Of a DNA stretch of 64,000 bases, positions 22,927 to 32,853 are shown piece by piece. Position 1 is the first letter of the stretch. Every line of letters starts with the position of its first letter. Location of the stretch: the NCBI GenBank assembly GCA_016630905.1, contig WBMQ01000014.1:62001-126000 (forward strand), in the 5' to 3' direction. The stretch comes from Capillidium heterosporum (taxonomy: Eukaryota > Entomophthoromycota > Entomophthoromycetes > Entomophthorales > Capillidiaceae). The notes under the pieces were generated by a model. The model saw nothing but the letters and a program-made list of their open reading frames with translations, was not told where the DNA came from and did no database searches. The position numbers were made by a program, and so were the translations under genes.

Positions 22927-24586
22927 ATGGAAAACGACAGCTTAACCTCGATGGAGACATCTGACGATGCCGGAAACCAGTTTCAAATCCTAAGGATATT
23001 TAACGAGATACTTAGCTTCTTTTCGATAGTGGCCGCTACGTTGGTATTAGTGATTCTCATGGCTATAAGTAAATTTGATCACCACTACCATATAGCTAAT
23101 CTTTATAGGAATGTACGATAAGAGGTTGGTGGACCGTGTATCCCTACGTCTCTGTGCTGCCATATCCTTCATTGATATTCTACGTGGTATAGGGATGGTG
23201 CTTTACCTACAAGTTATGGAGGACGGCCCCCTATGTCAGTTTTCAGCGACCTTCATCCACTTTTGCGTACTAAGCCATATGATGCTCTCCGTGATGATAG
23301 CACTCAACCTCCAACTGATTTTCCTGCACCAACTTCGTTTCCATCAATGGTGGGAGTACATGTACTGGTTCTTTGGAATAGGCCATCCGCTTATAATATC
23401 GTGCGCCATTCTAGGTACCAAAGGCTTTGGATTCGATCCGATCGGTGGAGTATGCTTCTACAAAAATGTCTACGCTCCAAATGCAATGATGCCTCATGTC
23501 TTCGTGTGGGTTGGATTCCTATCTTGGAATACATTAGGCCCCATATACTGCTTGACTGTTGCCGTCCTAACGATCTATCACCTCAATAAAAAGTCCAAGG
23601 TCCTGCGAAAGTTCTTCAACAAGTCAATAAACTCCCAAACCCAGTCAGTTGTCAGCGAAAAATCCATTTCGCTACTTATATTGAGAATGTAAGTGAGTTA
23701 TACTGTATAGTTCTAAACCTATTTTAGATGCTTCTACTGTGCTGTTCCTCTCGCCACTCAATTCGGATGCGTACTCGGTTTGATATGGGAGGAAGCTCAA
23801 GGTGAAATCCCATTCTGGGTTTCGGTCTTGGACATCATTGGAACTAGTAAATCTATATTTGATTACATGTACTTACAATATTTAGATTTATCGGGGACGT
23901 TGAACTTGATAGGGTTCCTATTCGACCCTGCTCTTCGAAACGCACTGAACTGTATCTACCAGGATCTGAGCACCGTGCATTTAATGTCTCAGGAGTACGA
24001 AGGCACCAACGTAGTAAAAGAGTACTCAGCAAAATCAGAAAGCCAGACGTTTATGTTCCATCCTAACCCTCGAGTCTGTACTATGTTCGAATACCTTCTT
24101 GTCAAAAAGAAATTTATCACCGATGTTTTTGACATAACCTACAACAGCCAAGGATCTTCCGATGGTTCTTTAGAGCTCAACTTGGTAAAAAATTCCAACA
24201 AGTTGAAAGATGAGGAGCCACCTAAACCTGATTCCAGCGTGAGCAAGGTGTCGAAAATTGAAATTGTTTCTGGTAATGGTATTGAGCTCTCAACAGACGA
24301 AACGTACGTAAATGAAGATGTACCTGAAGTAAGTAGTATCGGTCAACTTGGTGATAGACCCAGTAAGAGCGCAGTTGACTTGACTAGTTTGCCAAAAGAC
24401 AAAAGACCCATGTCCCCTCCCTATTACAAGCACGCTAACAACTCGAACGACCTAGGAAGTACGAGGTCCAACAACACCAGCTCAAGGGCAAATCTCGTAC
24501 AGCAGACCAAAAACACCGACCACTCCAACCTACCATTCATATTACCACAAAGGAACGTATACTTTGACAAGGTTAAAAACTTGTAA
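22927..24586 (+). CDS. Seven-transmembrane G-protein-coupled receptor (Git3/cAMP-receptor-like)
   Basis: A plasma-membrane receptor with unknown ligand. Exons 22927-23068, 23109-23688, 23728-23846 and 23886-24586, with introns of 39-40 nt, give 513 aa. Seven hydrophobic helices occupy about residues 20-290. RVSLRL follows helix 1, and a Cys pair (GPLCQF and GGVCFY) could form the usual extracellular disulfide. Helix 7 ends in FLFDPALRNAL, as in fungal Git3-type receptors. A long Ser/Asn-rich cytosolic tail (~220 aa) follows, suited to phosphorylation. The last intron is 39 nt and stop-free, so retention would add 13 residues before helix 7; splicing gives the better helix. A small inverted-repeat element lies just upstream. 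Confidence 0.85.
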
Positions 24587-25574
24587 CGGAAACATCTTTA
24601 GGTGGCAACCAATCTATCTTTCCTTTTACAGCATATAGTTTATAGGCTATAACTAATTAAAATTTTGTTTATATTTGATATGCATATAGTACTTTATAAG
24701 TTACAGTTCTGAGTCTAACTTTACATTGCATCAGTGCCAATAAGTTGCTAACCTACGTTAGCTGTAAAACACCACCTATGCAAATTATTATGTGCTAAAT
24801 ACAATAACATTGAGGTTTAAAGTGTTTAAAATAAATTTCAGCGAATGTTTACCAAACTTAGCACATAGAAGGTGCTTTAAATGCAAATCGAATTGAGAAT
24901 CGTTGAATTACTAGAATAAATAGTTTGATGGTAAATAATGAGGTGGATGTATTTTTACTATAAATGAACTTGATCATCTATAAAGCTATATAGTTGATCC
25001 TCTTTACAAAGAGGTTGATCAATACAACTTTCTAAATTTTGCATTTGCAACATTGTAGACAAAGATACATATGTTTAAAGTGCATTCTACACTATAAGTT
25101 ATCTACGCATTGTGCCTATAGTCAAGGCCTACATTATATAAAAACCTTTGTCGCTACAATTCCTATTATTGAGTTATATATATATTTCCTGTTTTTCTTC
25201 ATGCCATTTCCCTCTATCAACTTTTGATCTTTCAATCCTCAATTCGTAACTATTTTAGCCACGAATTTACTCTGTACACCAAATATTCTTGATTACCTTT
25301 ATTGCTTTTCTTTTTAACTTCGATCATCACCTAAGGACTTCAGCTATTAGCAGCATAATATCTGATACTAGCATTCCAACAATGATAAACTCACTAGTAA
25401 TAGAAGTTATTGCTGGCTTTTCAAGTTAAACTTGGCAAGAACTTAATATATAGAGTGGTTAATTGAAGATGGAAATCTAAAGCCATCCAAGATAGCCACT
25501 ACCAAGTTATCAAAGGGGTATTTAAACTCTTTGGCTACTACCTAAAGCCAAGATCTTATCAATGTTCCACCTTG
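24587..25574. other. Intergenic, with a stem-loop sequence
   Basis: About 1 kb after the receptor gene. At 24979-25008 a palindromic stretch occurs (CCTCTTT pairs with AAAGAGG across a 3-nt gap, with GATC repeats either side). An open stretch at 25039-25227 has no motif. Nothing else is supported. Confidence 0.4.
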
Positions 25575-25927
25575 CTATTTGTAGCTGTTACCCACCTCTT
25601 GGTCCCAACCCTTAGCCATAGCTGTTGCGACAGCCTGATTCTGTTTCATAGCCTATGAATAAAGTTTTGTTCTTAGTAAATTTCTTAACTTACCAATATT
25701 GCGCTACTATGTGATCTAAATTCTCTACTCTCTCAGCTTACTACTTCCTGACTTTCTTTACTTCTCTTCGAACCTACTTCCTTTGGGTGATTCATATTAT
25801 AGAGAGGTCTCCCAAGAGATATCGGGCTAGACCTGAGATAAGTTAACATAGTGATGATCATACCAATGAAACTAAAGAAGCCTAAAGCCATTGCTTTGAC
25901 AATCGACACTTTAGCTGCGATCTGGAC
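25575..25927 (-). pseudogene. 3' end of a decayed membrane-protein gene
   Basis: Minus-strand coding-like sequence: a hydrophobic segment (KAMALGFFSFIGMIITML) with a basic/Ser-rich stretch after it (25694-25927), a well-formed 41-nt GT-AG intron (25653-25693), and a last exon reading AMKQNQAVATAMAKGWDQ to a stop (25575-25652). Phases agree across the intron. One in-frame TGA lies at 25733-25735. No start or upstream exons were found, although a further protein-like minus stretch occurs at about 26508-26640. It looks like the remains of a transmembrane protein; family unknown. Confidence 0.35.
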
Positions 25928-26893
25928 TCAGTCGATTCATAAAGACAAAGAAGGCTACGTCGTAACGAAGCCAAGGAGTGCAGTAATATCTATTGAGGCT
26001 CTAATTCTTAATTCAACCTAATCCTAGTTCTGGGCAATTCTAATTTAATTCTAACTCTGCTGATCCTAAGTTAATCCTAATTTTGAGCTAATCTAAGTTG
26101 ATAATGTTCTTATTCTAATCCTGGTTACTTCAACGATTACAGGAAGTCGGTACTAAAAGATAGGCTGTGATTATAACACAAAAGGGAGCCGAAACCTTTA
26201 CTATAGAATACTCACTTGTCAGAAAACTACACAAGTCAGGGGATTTATATAGAGGCAGGAATAGAGGTAGACGGAAGGATGGAGATACCGGTAGCGAATA
26301 CCTCATTAAGAAAATAGCTTGTACGCACCATGCCTTGAAGGCAGACTAGGATAATATATTCATGAAGCTTTACGATTTATAAAAATAGCCAGTGTTCACT
26401 GTGGGATCGGTCAGTTGGCTTAGTTTGGAGGTTCTACGTTTGTACTAAGAACCCGCCTTTCTACGATTGATTCTTATGCAACTGAAGCCTAATCTATTGC
26501 TGGGTTGAAACGGCTTCAGAACTAGAGTTTGACCAGCTAAGAGGATTGTCAAGCTGATTCTTTGGAGAAGCCTTCTGAGGCTTTATTACGCATATTACTA
26601 ATACAGTGGCCGGCATTGGTTCTATTTTCCTGACCTACCCTGTCATATGCCTCCATTAGTTGAATTCAACAGCACTTTCCTAGACCTTACACTATATTGC
26701 ATTTATATTACACTTTATATATATGTAAAAATATGGTTTACGCCAGTATACTATATCTATCATCTAATTACAGTTTACCATGAAAGTTTCTAATGAATCA
26801 CCTTTCTTCATGATGTGAGGTTTCCTAAATTTCAATTTTATTTAAATAATGTTTTTGGAAAAGGGATTATCCGAGTTTATCGGCAACTGTTAT
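25928..26893. other. Intergenic, with a degenerate CTAATCC-type repeat
   Basis: From about 26005 to 26125 the sequence drifts around CTAATTC, TAATCCTAA and TTCTAA units, a degenerate short-period repeat. The rest has short open stretches on both strands (26167-26349 plus, 26508-26640 minus) without recognisable motifs. Confidence 0.35.
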
Positions 26894-26965
26894 TCCTCTA
26901 TGGTCCAGTGGTTAGGATCTCGCTCTCTCACAGCGATGGCCAGGGTTCGATTCCCTGTAGGGGAG
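26894..26965 (+). tRNA. tRNA-Glu (anticodon CTC), copy 1
   Basis: A 72-nt cloverleaf: acceptor TCCTCTA pairs with TAGGGGA (one G-U), and the anticodon stem TCGCT/AGCGA encloses loop CTCTCAC with CTC as anticodon. The T arm is CAGGG TTCGATT CCCTG. A box TGGTCCAGTGG and B box GGTTCGATTCC serve as internal promoters. A T-run follows within 10 nt as Pol III terminator. The sequence is identical to the copy at 31535-31606, and the upstream ~25 bp is also conserved. Confidence 0.95.
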
Positions 26966-27560
26966 TATATTTTTGGTTTTTGCTTCACTCACAAGAGTTC
27001 AAATGCAGAAATTGCTTTACTAGTTTCTTTTACGATATAGCTTTAGCATATTGAACCTTTGAACTAGTTTTAAAAGTAATATCTAAGGAAGAGGAGGATA
27101 CACATCTATTACCATATTTAGCTTTTTAAAAAGTATATTCTGCAGTTTGTGTAGGGCTATATCATGTTAAAGTGTCTTGGTAAAGGCAATATAAATGTAT
27201 CATAGATCCATCGTAATCAATAATGCTTTCTAGAACAGAATAAATTGATATATTGAAATATAATTTATATTTGTTTAAGTCATATATAGCTATAAGTTTA
27301 CACAAGTTTTTAGAAATACTAAAAACACAACTATAGCTTCAATATAATAAACAAGTTAATGTATACACATCTATTATTGATAATAAGGTAGCTATCAAAA
27401 CTATACAGTATTAATTGAAAAATTACGACCAAATATTTAATGACTATCACACTAGGACACCTTACGGTGTAATTCACCGTAAGCTAAACTAAAAAATGCC
27501 ACTGGTATTCAAGTTGATATCTCAACATCTAGATGCGATATAGCACAGTGCTACTCAGCT
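26966..27560. other. Intergenic with a perfect stem-loop
   Basis: A 600-bp AT-rich spacer between tRNA-Glu and the 3' end of the SNF5-family gene. Its notable feature is a perfect hairpin at 27461-27483. Confidence 0.5.
27461..27483. other. Perfect 9-bp stem-loop in the 3' flank of the SNF5-family gene
   Basis: CTTACGGTG (27461-27469), loop TAATT, CACCGTAAG (27475-27483): a perfect inverted repeat about 80 bp past the SNF5-family stop codon. It could shape the mRNA 3' end or be a binding site; the function is unknown. Confidence 0.45.
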
Positions 27561-29100
27561 TCATTCGTAGTAAGGGGACTGGGCCTGCTGGTTTAAGTTT
27601 TCGAATCTTAACGTCTTGGTACGTTTCGAAACTCTCCTCTGAGTACCTGGCCTAGCCCAATTGCCCCTACAAAAATTTAAAAAAAGATTAGTACACCTAA
27701 TTGTAGAAAAGAAGTAATTTAGAAAGTTGATATACCTAGGTACGAAATCAGCTGATTTGCTAAGTTTCTCAGCCAAAGCCCGTCGTCTAGATCGTGTCAT
27801 ACGTTTCAAACTCAAGTTGAAGGTAGCACTACGAGTATGAATCAGCTGATCGACTTTTTCAGTAAATAGAGTGGCCTCCAGATAGGGGTTGAGTTCGGGG
27901 GCTGATTTCAGCAACTGCATCACTTGCTTGAGCTCGCCACGGCTCTTCAACGATTTGAGGTAAGGGACAGCGTCGACGCGAGCGCTTCTAAACTGCAGCA
28001 GTTGCTCATGAATAGCGTGGTTGATGTTGGAGATAAACTCACCACCCAAACCTAGGTCAGCCGCTAGAATGGTTGCAAAGTTCAAAGGCGTAAGTTTGGT
28101 TTTCATATCCCACAAGAAGGCATCCGTGAGTTGATACCGACCTAGTGTTAGGTCCAGCTGTATAGGTCAGTAGGGGGTAGTATTAAATAGTTACCTGGAT
28201 CGGAACTAAAATCGTCTTATCTACTTCATTATCTTTGAACAGCTCTTCATTCTCTTCTTCGGCTGCCTTGAGCGTCTTATACTGATCTATCTGATGCTCT
28301 ATTATGCCAGTGATCTCTTCGACTATGTTTCGATCCATCATCTGGAAGCTAGGTTCGTTTAAATTAAGATCTTCACAAAGCGTCTCGGCCAAGTACCTTG
28401 GTGTCACAATCGGCTCTACATAATAAGTACCAGGTAATATAAAGTAAAATAAATATACCGTTCAAATTATACATGAAAACATCTTTTAAATAATAGCCGT
28501 AAAGGTCGAGCTCTATTCTAATGGGTACTAGCTCAATCGGTTTATCCAACAATTTCAAATTTTCTTTGTCACCAAACCTGAAATATATATGTTTAAATAA
28601 ATAAATAAATACAACTTACTTCAAAGTGGTTTTAAGAATGTTGTTGCTCCTGAGTAGGTTATTGACGTTAGTATCCTTGATCAAATTCAGTTTCGTACTG
28701 CTCGTCGTATCGAGTTGCACTATAGGTCCCATCTCCTTGAACTGGATTTTCTCACTTAGGCACGAGTCCAAGATAGTTTGAGAGGGGATAAGTAGCCCCC
28801 CATCCCCGTATCGCTTCAATCTAGTATCGTAGCTACTCCTAAACTTTATGTTTCTCTGTTCGAAGTTGGAATTGGGTTCTTGAGTTTCGGGTTCATGTTC
28901 CGATTCGTAGTTGTGCAGTAAATCGTCACCGAACTCTTTACTTAGACTGGAGGCTTTATGTTGGAGCTGGTAGATCTAAAATTTCGAATAAAACATTTTA
29001 TATTTAGGTTTATCGTTATAGAAATAGATTGAAGCTTATGTATACATACCTTCCTGTATATTGATCTACTTTTATTACTTTCATTAAGTTGATCTCCCAT
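27561..29100 (-). CDS. SNF5: SNF5/SMARCB1/Sfh1-family chromatin-remodelling subunit
   Basis: A core subunit of SWI/SNF or RSC-type remodellers in the nucleus. Exons 29050-29100, 28620-28975, 28459-28577, 28195-28415, 27736-28157 and 27561-27666, with introns of 74, 42, 43, 37 and 69 nt, give 424 aa, close to yeast Sfh1. The two SNF5 repeats are visible: IVTPRYLAETLCEDLNLNEP in repeat 1, and WDMKTKLTPLNFATILAADL with GLGGEFISNINHAIHEQL in repeat 2. The C terminus ends near RGNWARPGTQRRVSKR. The last intron (27667-27735) is 69 nt and stop-free, so it can be missed; removing it joins FVPR to GNWARPG. The first exon encodes only 17 residues. SNF5 versus Sfh1 identity cannot be settled from the sequence alone. 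Confidence 0.9.
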
Positions 29101-29545
29101 TGTAAATTGAACTATATTGAAACAGAAAGTAAAGCTTTGAACTTTTGCTAATTTTCTAGACTTTGAGCTAAAAAAATAATGGTGTCATATTTTATTAGAG
29201 GAGGCCAAATGAAGATTCACCAGTAGCTGGTCTGAATTAAATGGTTGAAATGTGCAATGTTTTCATAAAAAGCCTATATAAGTAAAGCATATAGAATTAT
29301 TTAAATGCGAATCAGAATAACAGCTGTTTTACTTCAGAAGAAGGATATCAGAAATAGCAAAACTTTCAGTTATGTTAACAATAAAGTGTATTTAGTATTA
29401 AGAATCAAATCTAATATAGAACAAAATAAAATAGCAAATGCTCTATTGATGAAATCGAGTTTTACAAAATTGATATATTCAAAGTTAAACCTTTCACTAA
29501 CACAACACATGCCATGAGCTTTTTTATATAAACTTTAATATACAT
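29101..29545. other. Intergenic between CHS7 and the SNF5-family gene
   Basis: A 445-bp AT-rich spacer holding the SNF5-family promoter and the CHS7 3' flank. An open stretch at 29305-29517 on the plus strand is Lys/Asn-rich without motif and is taken as chance. Confidence 0.45.
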
Positions 29546-31012
29546 CTATTTATTTTCCAGCTGTTCTATTAGCATGTCCATAGCACCATCCTTATCCTCC
29601 AAACTCAGATCCAAATCAACATCTGATTCGTCGTCGCTCCGAATATACCTTTCCCTCTTATTCTCAGTACTATTTCCCTTCAAAGTGGCATTCACACCAT
29701 CTCTATAAACATCGTTTCCACAATCGGTAGTGTCATTCTCAATAAGATGAATCAGAACGTCCGAAGGCTTGAGATCCAAAATTTGAAGGGTATCGAATTT
29801 GTTGAAGCTATCTTCCTCCTTAGCATCCATATATTTACCTAAACTAACTTTGAAAATTATGTACTCCAAGTTATCATTGTTGTTGGATTGCCAAGACTTG
29901 TATAGCATCATGACCGCTAGTAAGTTGAACATCACTGTAAAGAAGTTGCCACTTAGGTAGTGCTTGGTTACTTGACATAAAGGCACACTGAATACCAACG
30001 TACTTAGTTGGCCAAATATAAAGAATAGTGTGGACATCAGTAAATCACCTATTTTTTATTAGCAAAGGTTGAAAAGATAAATTGATTACCTATGGGCCAC
30101 AAAGCATCAGAGGTGAACCAAAGTTGAATGGATTTGAAAATTAATGTCAGCAGTATCATGACTGGCACCAATATAAACTGGATGATAAACAGTGGAGCCA
30201 CATTTTGGTTCTCATTAGTTGATTTAAACCCTACCAACACTATGGTTAAAATGTTGATCGACATAAATACGCCTATTGATAGTGACCTAGACAACTAATT
30301 AAAGACATATTAGATTAATTTCAGCACTACGGCACTTACCCAAATCAAGAACGAGGTAATGGGTTTTAAATTTTGGTTGAAGTTGGTATTGAAGTTCATA
30401 TTTCGATCGACGTTGTAATTGTTATTGGATTGGTAGTTCAGCCTTTTGACTCTCCTGGGTATAAACTTGAAGGTATTCAAGTTCAATATGGAGTTTAGCA
30501 TTAAGCTAAATACCAAGGATACTGAACTGGCTATCTGACTTGAGGCTAATATCTTTACAAGTAAGTTAGCCAATGGCCTTTGTAGGTAAAATTTACTGGA
30601 TATACGTTGGAGGACATCGGTATTAGGTTGGTAACAGTTAAACTTTCAAAAACTACCATGGCAAAGTAGAAATATAGAGCTTGGGTCATCTCCTTCTTCC
30701 CTATGCTATGTATATGATATTTTACCGAGTAGATCATGGACCAGGTCATTATAATCGCTAATAGATAGATGCCTACCGATGCTATATAAACGTAAAGTAG
30801 ATTAGTAATTTTTAGTCGTATAGATAATTGCTACCTGATTCCAATAGGTATATATTGTTGAACAGCAGTATACTACGTTGAGAGCATATAGGAAATACAC
30901 CTACCTTTATAAAATTATCTTCATATTGACTGCTTAAGGTGGTGTCGATCAATAGGGGACATATTGGATAGCTTGTCAATTTACAGATTTCGTAATATGT
31001 GGTAAATCCCAT
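29546..31012 (-). CDS. CHS7: Chitin synthase export chaperone (Chs7 family)
   Basis: An ER membrane chaperone needed for exit of class IV chitin synthase. Exons 30835-31012, 30597-30781, 30340-30552, 30090-30294 and 29546-30048, with introns of 41-53 nt, give 427 aa. Family landmarks in order: YEICKLTSYPICPLL near the N terminus, GVFPICSQRSILLFNN, SIGKKEMTQALYFYF between helices, ALWPIGDLLMSTLFFIFGQ, and the hallmark NLLAVMMLYKSWQS just after the last helix. About seven membrane segments. It is ~100 aa longer than typical Chs7, with an Asn-rich insert (NYQSNNNYNVDRNMNFNTNF) between helices and an acidic C-terminal tail (SDDESDVDLDLSLEDKD). The insert falls inside an exon, so it is not a missed intron. 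Confidence 0.93.
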
Positions 31013-31534
31013 ATAATATTTTATTTTATTATAGTGTATAAGTTGCAGTTTGTCGAAAACTTAGGAAGAAAATGAAGACATGTTTAGTTCGCTAAGGAAT
31101 CTATTCTTTGTAAGAAAGCCATAGTTTATTTAAAAATGTAGTTATATTTTCATGAAACTATAGTCTAGAAAAATAAACTGTTAGATCAGCTTAGGGTTTT
31201 GATATGCTTTTAGTCCAGCTTGCTATATTTTAAAGTGTAAAACAGTTGGGTTGGTTTAGTCTGGTAGTTAAAATGGTTAGAAGAGCTGTTTCATTGAGCT
31301 GCTAGATTAATCAGTAAAGCAGTTTTAAAATTTTCTGTATAAAGTTGAAAATATAGACCTATTCTAAAATACAATATGTATATGTATATGTTTCATAACA
31401 TTAGATATAGCTACATTATAAAAAGCACATTATGATATCTAATATTTTCGATTAATAAATGGAGTCTCATAAATAAAATATTATAAATAAGTATTTTTAG
31501 AAAAAAGGTATCCGAATTTATCGGTAACTGTTAT
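31013..31534. other. CHS7 upstream region and tRNA leader
   Basis: A 520-bp AT-rich spacer with the CHS7 promoter on one side and the conserved leader of the second tRNA-Glu (about 31509-31534) on the other. No gene seen. Confidence 0.5.
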
Positions 31535-31606
31535 TCCTCTATGGTCCAGTGGTTAGGATCTCGCTCTCTCACAGCGATGGCCAGGGTTCGATTCCCTGTA
31601 GGGGAG
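31535..31606 (+). tRNA. tRNA-Glu (anticodon CTC), copy 2
   Basis: Identical over all 72 nt to the copy at 26894-26965, including A and B boxes and the CTC anticodon. The upstream CCGAATTTATCGGTAACTG differs from the first copy at two positions. A TTTTT run follows within 15 nt. Same strand, 4.6 kb apart, flanking the SNF5-family and CHS7 genes. Confidence 0.95.
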
Positions 31607-32853
31607 TATTTTTACTTTTTGTCTTCTCAGCTATATCTGACAATGATCTTGTATTAAAGTATACAATGGTTGTATATATTCACAATTCCTAAACTTTTAG
31701 CTATTAGCTTCCAAGTAACTAATATTGTATACTGTGCTTTATATAATTATATTGAAATCTAATTTGATAAGTGTTAATTGGGAGATATCAACCAACTCTT
31801 AAAGCTTTAAGTATTAGCTATACTATATCTTAAAGTACCATCTACTCAGTTCGATCTTACTTGACTCGAGACAAATTACACTAGCACAATTTCTATACTC
31901 TTAACTGCGGCTCAAGGACTACCATAGTTGGCTCAACCTCTTACTACCACTCTAATAAAATTTCCATTTTGGTGTTTCCAGCTACAGTATGAGAAGTCTA
32001 AAGTAGCTTTTGATACTGGAATTACAAGCTTTTAACAATCTATTATCTTTTTAAAACTTGAAAGCCGCGTATACTGTAGCCTGAATTATATATCATAAGG
32101 GATATGGACCAAGAAATATGCCCAAATCCATGAGAGCCAAACCTTGAAGCCGTAGATGCTTGAAGCTGTATAAGTTAGGTGGTAGTTAGTTTCAAATTAA
32201 ATGGTCCGTCATACAAATTTTTTATAGGTTTGGTTTATAAACTGTATACACATCTCATCCAGTTAATTTGAAACGGAGCGGCATCTAACTTTGCCCTGTC
32301 TACTTCAAAACGTAATCGATATATTATATCAATATATGTATATTGTCAGCATATAAACCAAATCAGTTCATATTCTAACTTAATTTGCTAAATAGTATTA
32401 TGATTCATGGAAACTACTTTTCGAAATTTCCAAAGAATTAATTTTTCCACCACTTAAAACATTTTTCAATCAGATACTACAATGTTTCAATAACAAAGTT
32501 CTATTCCAATACAAGGGTTTAGTTGCTTATTATATTGATCTATTGAAGTAATGTACTTGTATAGGGTGGTTCACCCTGATGCTGTTATCAACAATACGCA
32601 GAGACCTATCAGCCTTATAAAGCTATACTTATTTAACAATTAGTAAACAGCCCATTTAACCCATATTTCATTCAAGTCCAATGTATAATTATTCCATTAT
32701 AAATTGAGGTATACAATCCTTTTTCTACAATTAATTAAAGTACCACGATTAACCCACTTAAAAATTTTAAGCTATGCTAATGAAACATTTTCCCTTCCTA
32801 AACTAAAAAATACCTCAAACTGTATCTTTCATCTTTCTATATAGTTTAGTTAC
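31607..32853. other. OPY2 upstream region with inverted-repeat element
   Basis: About 1.25 kb without a coding frame. It contains the second inverted-repeat element (32187-32276) and the OPY2-like gene's promoter. Confidence 0.5.
32187..32276. mobile_element. Small inverted-repeat element (Stowaway-like MITE), copy 2
   Basis: A 90-bp element. The left arm is TAGTTTCAAATTAAATGG (32187-32204) and the right arm is CCAGTTAATTTGAAACGG (32259-32276), complementary at 15 of 18 positions. The match can be stretched to 32 nt per arm (32173-32204 with 32259-32290, 24 of 32), ending AGTTAG and CTAACT. The right arm matches that of copy 1 at 15 of 18 positions. No coding capacity. The family assignment to Tc1/mariner-type Stowaway is by motif resemblance only. 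Confidence 0.55.
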
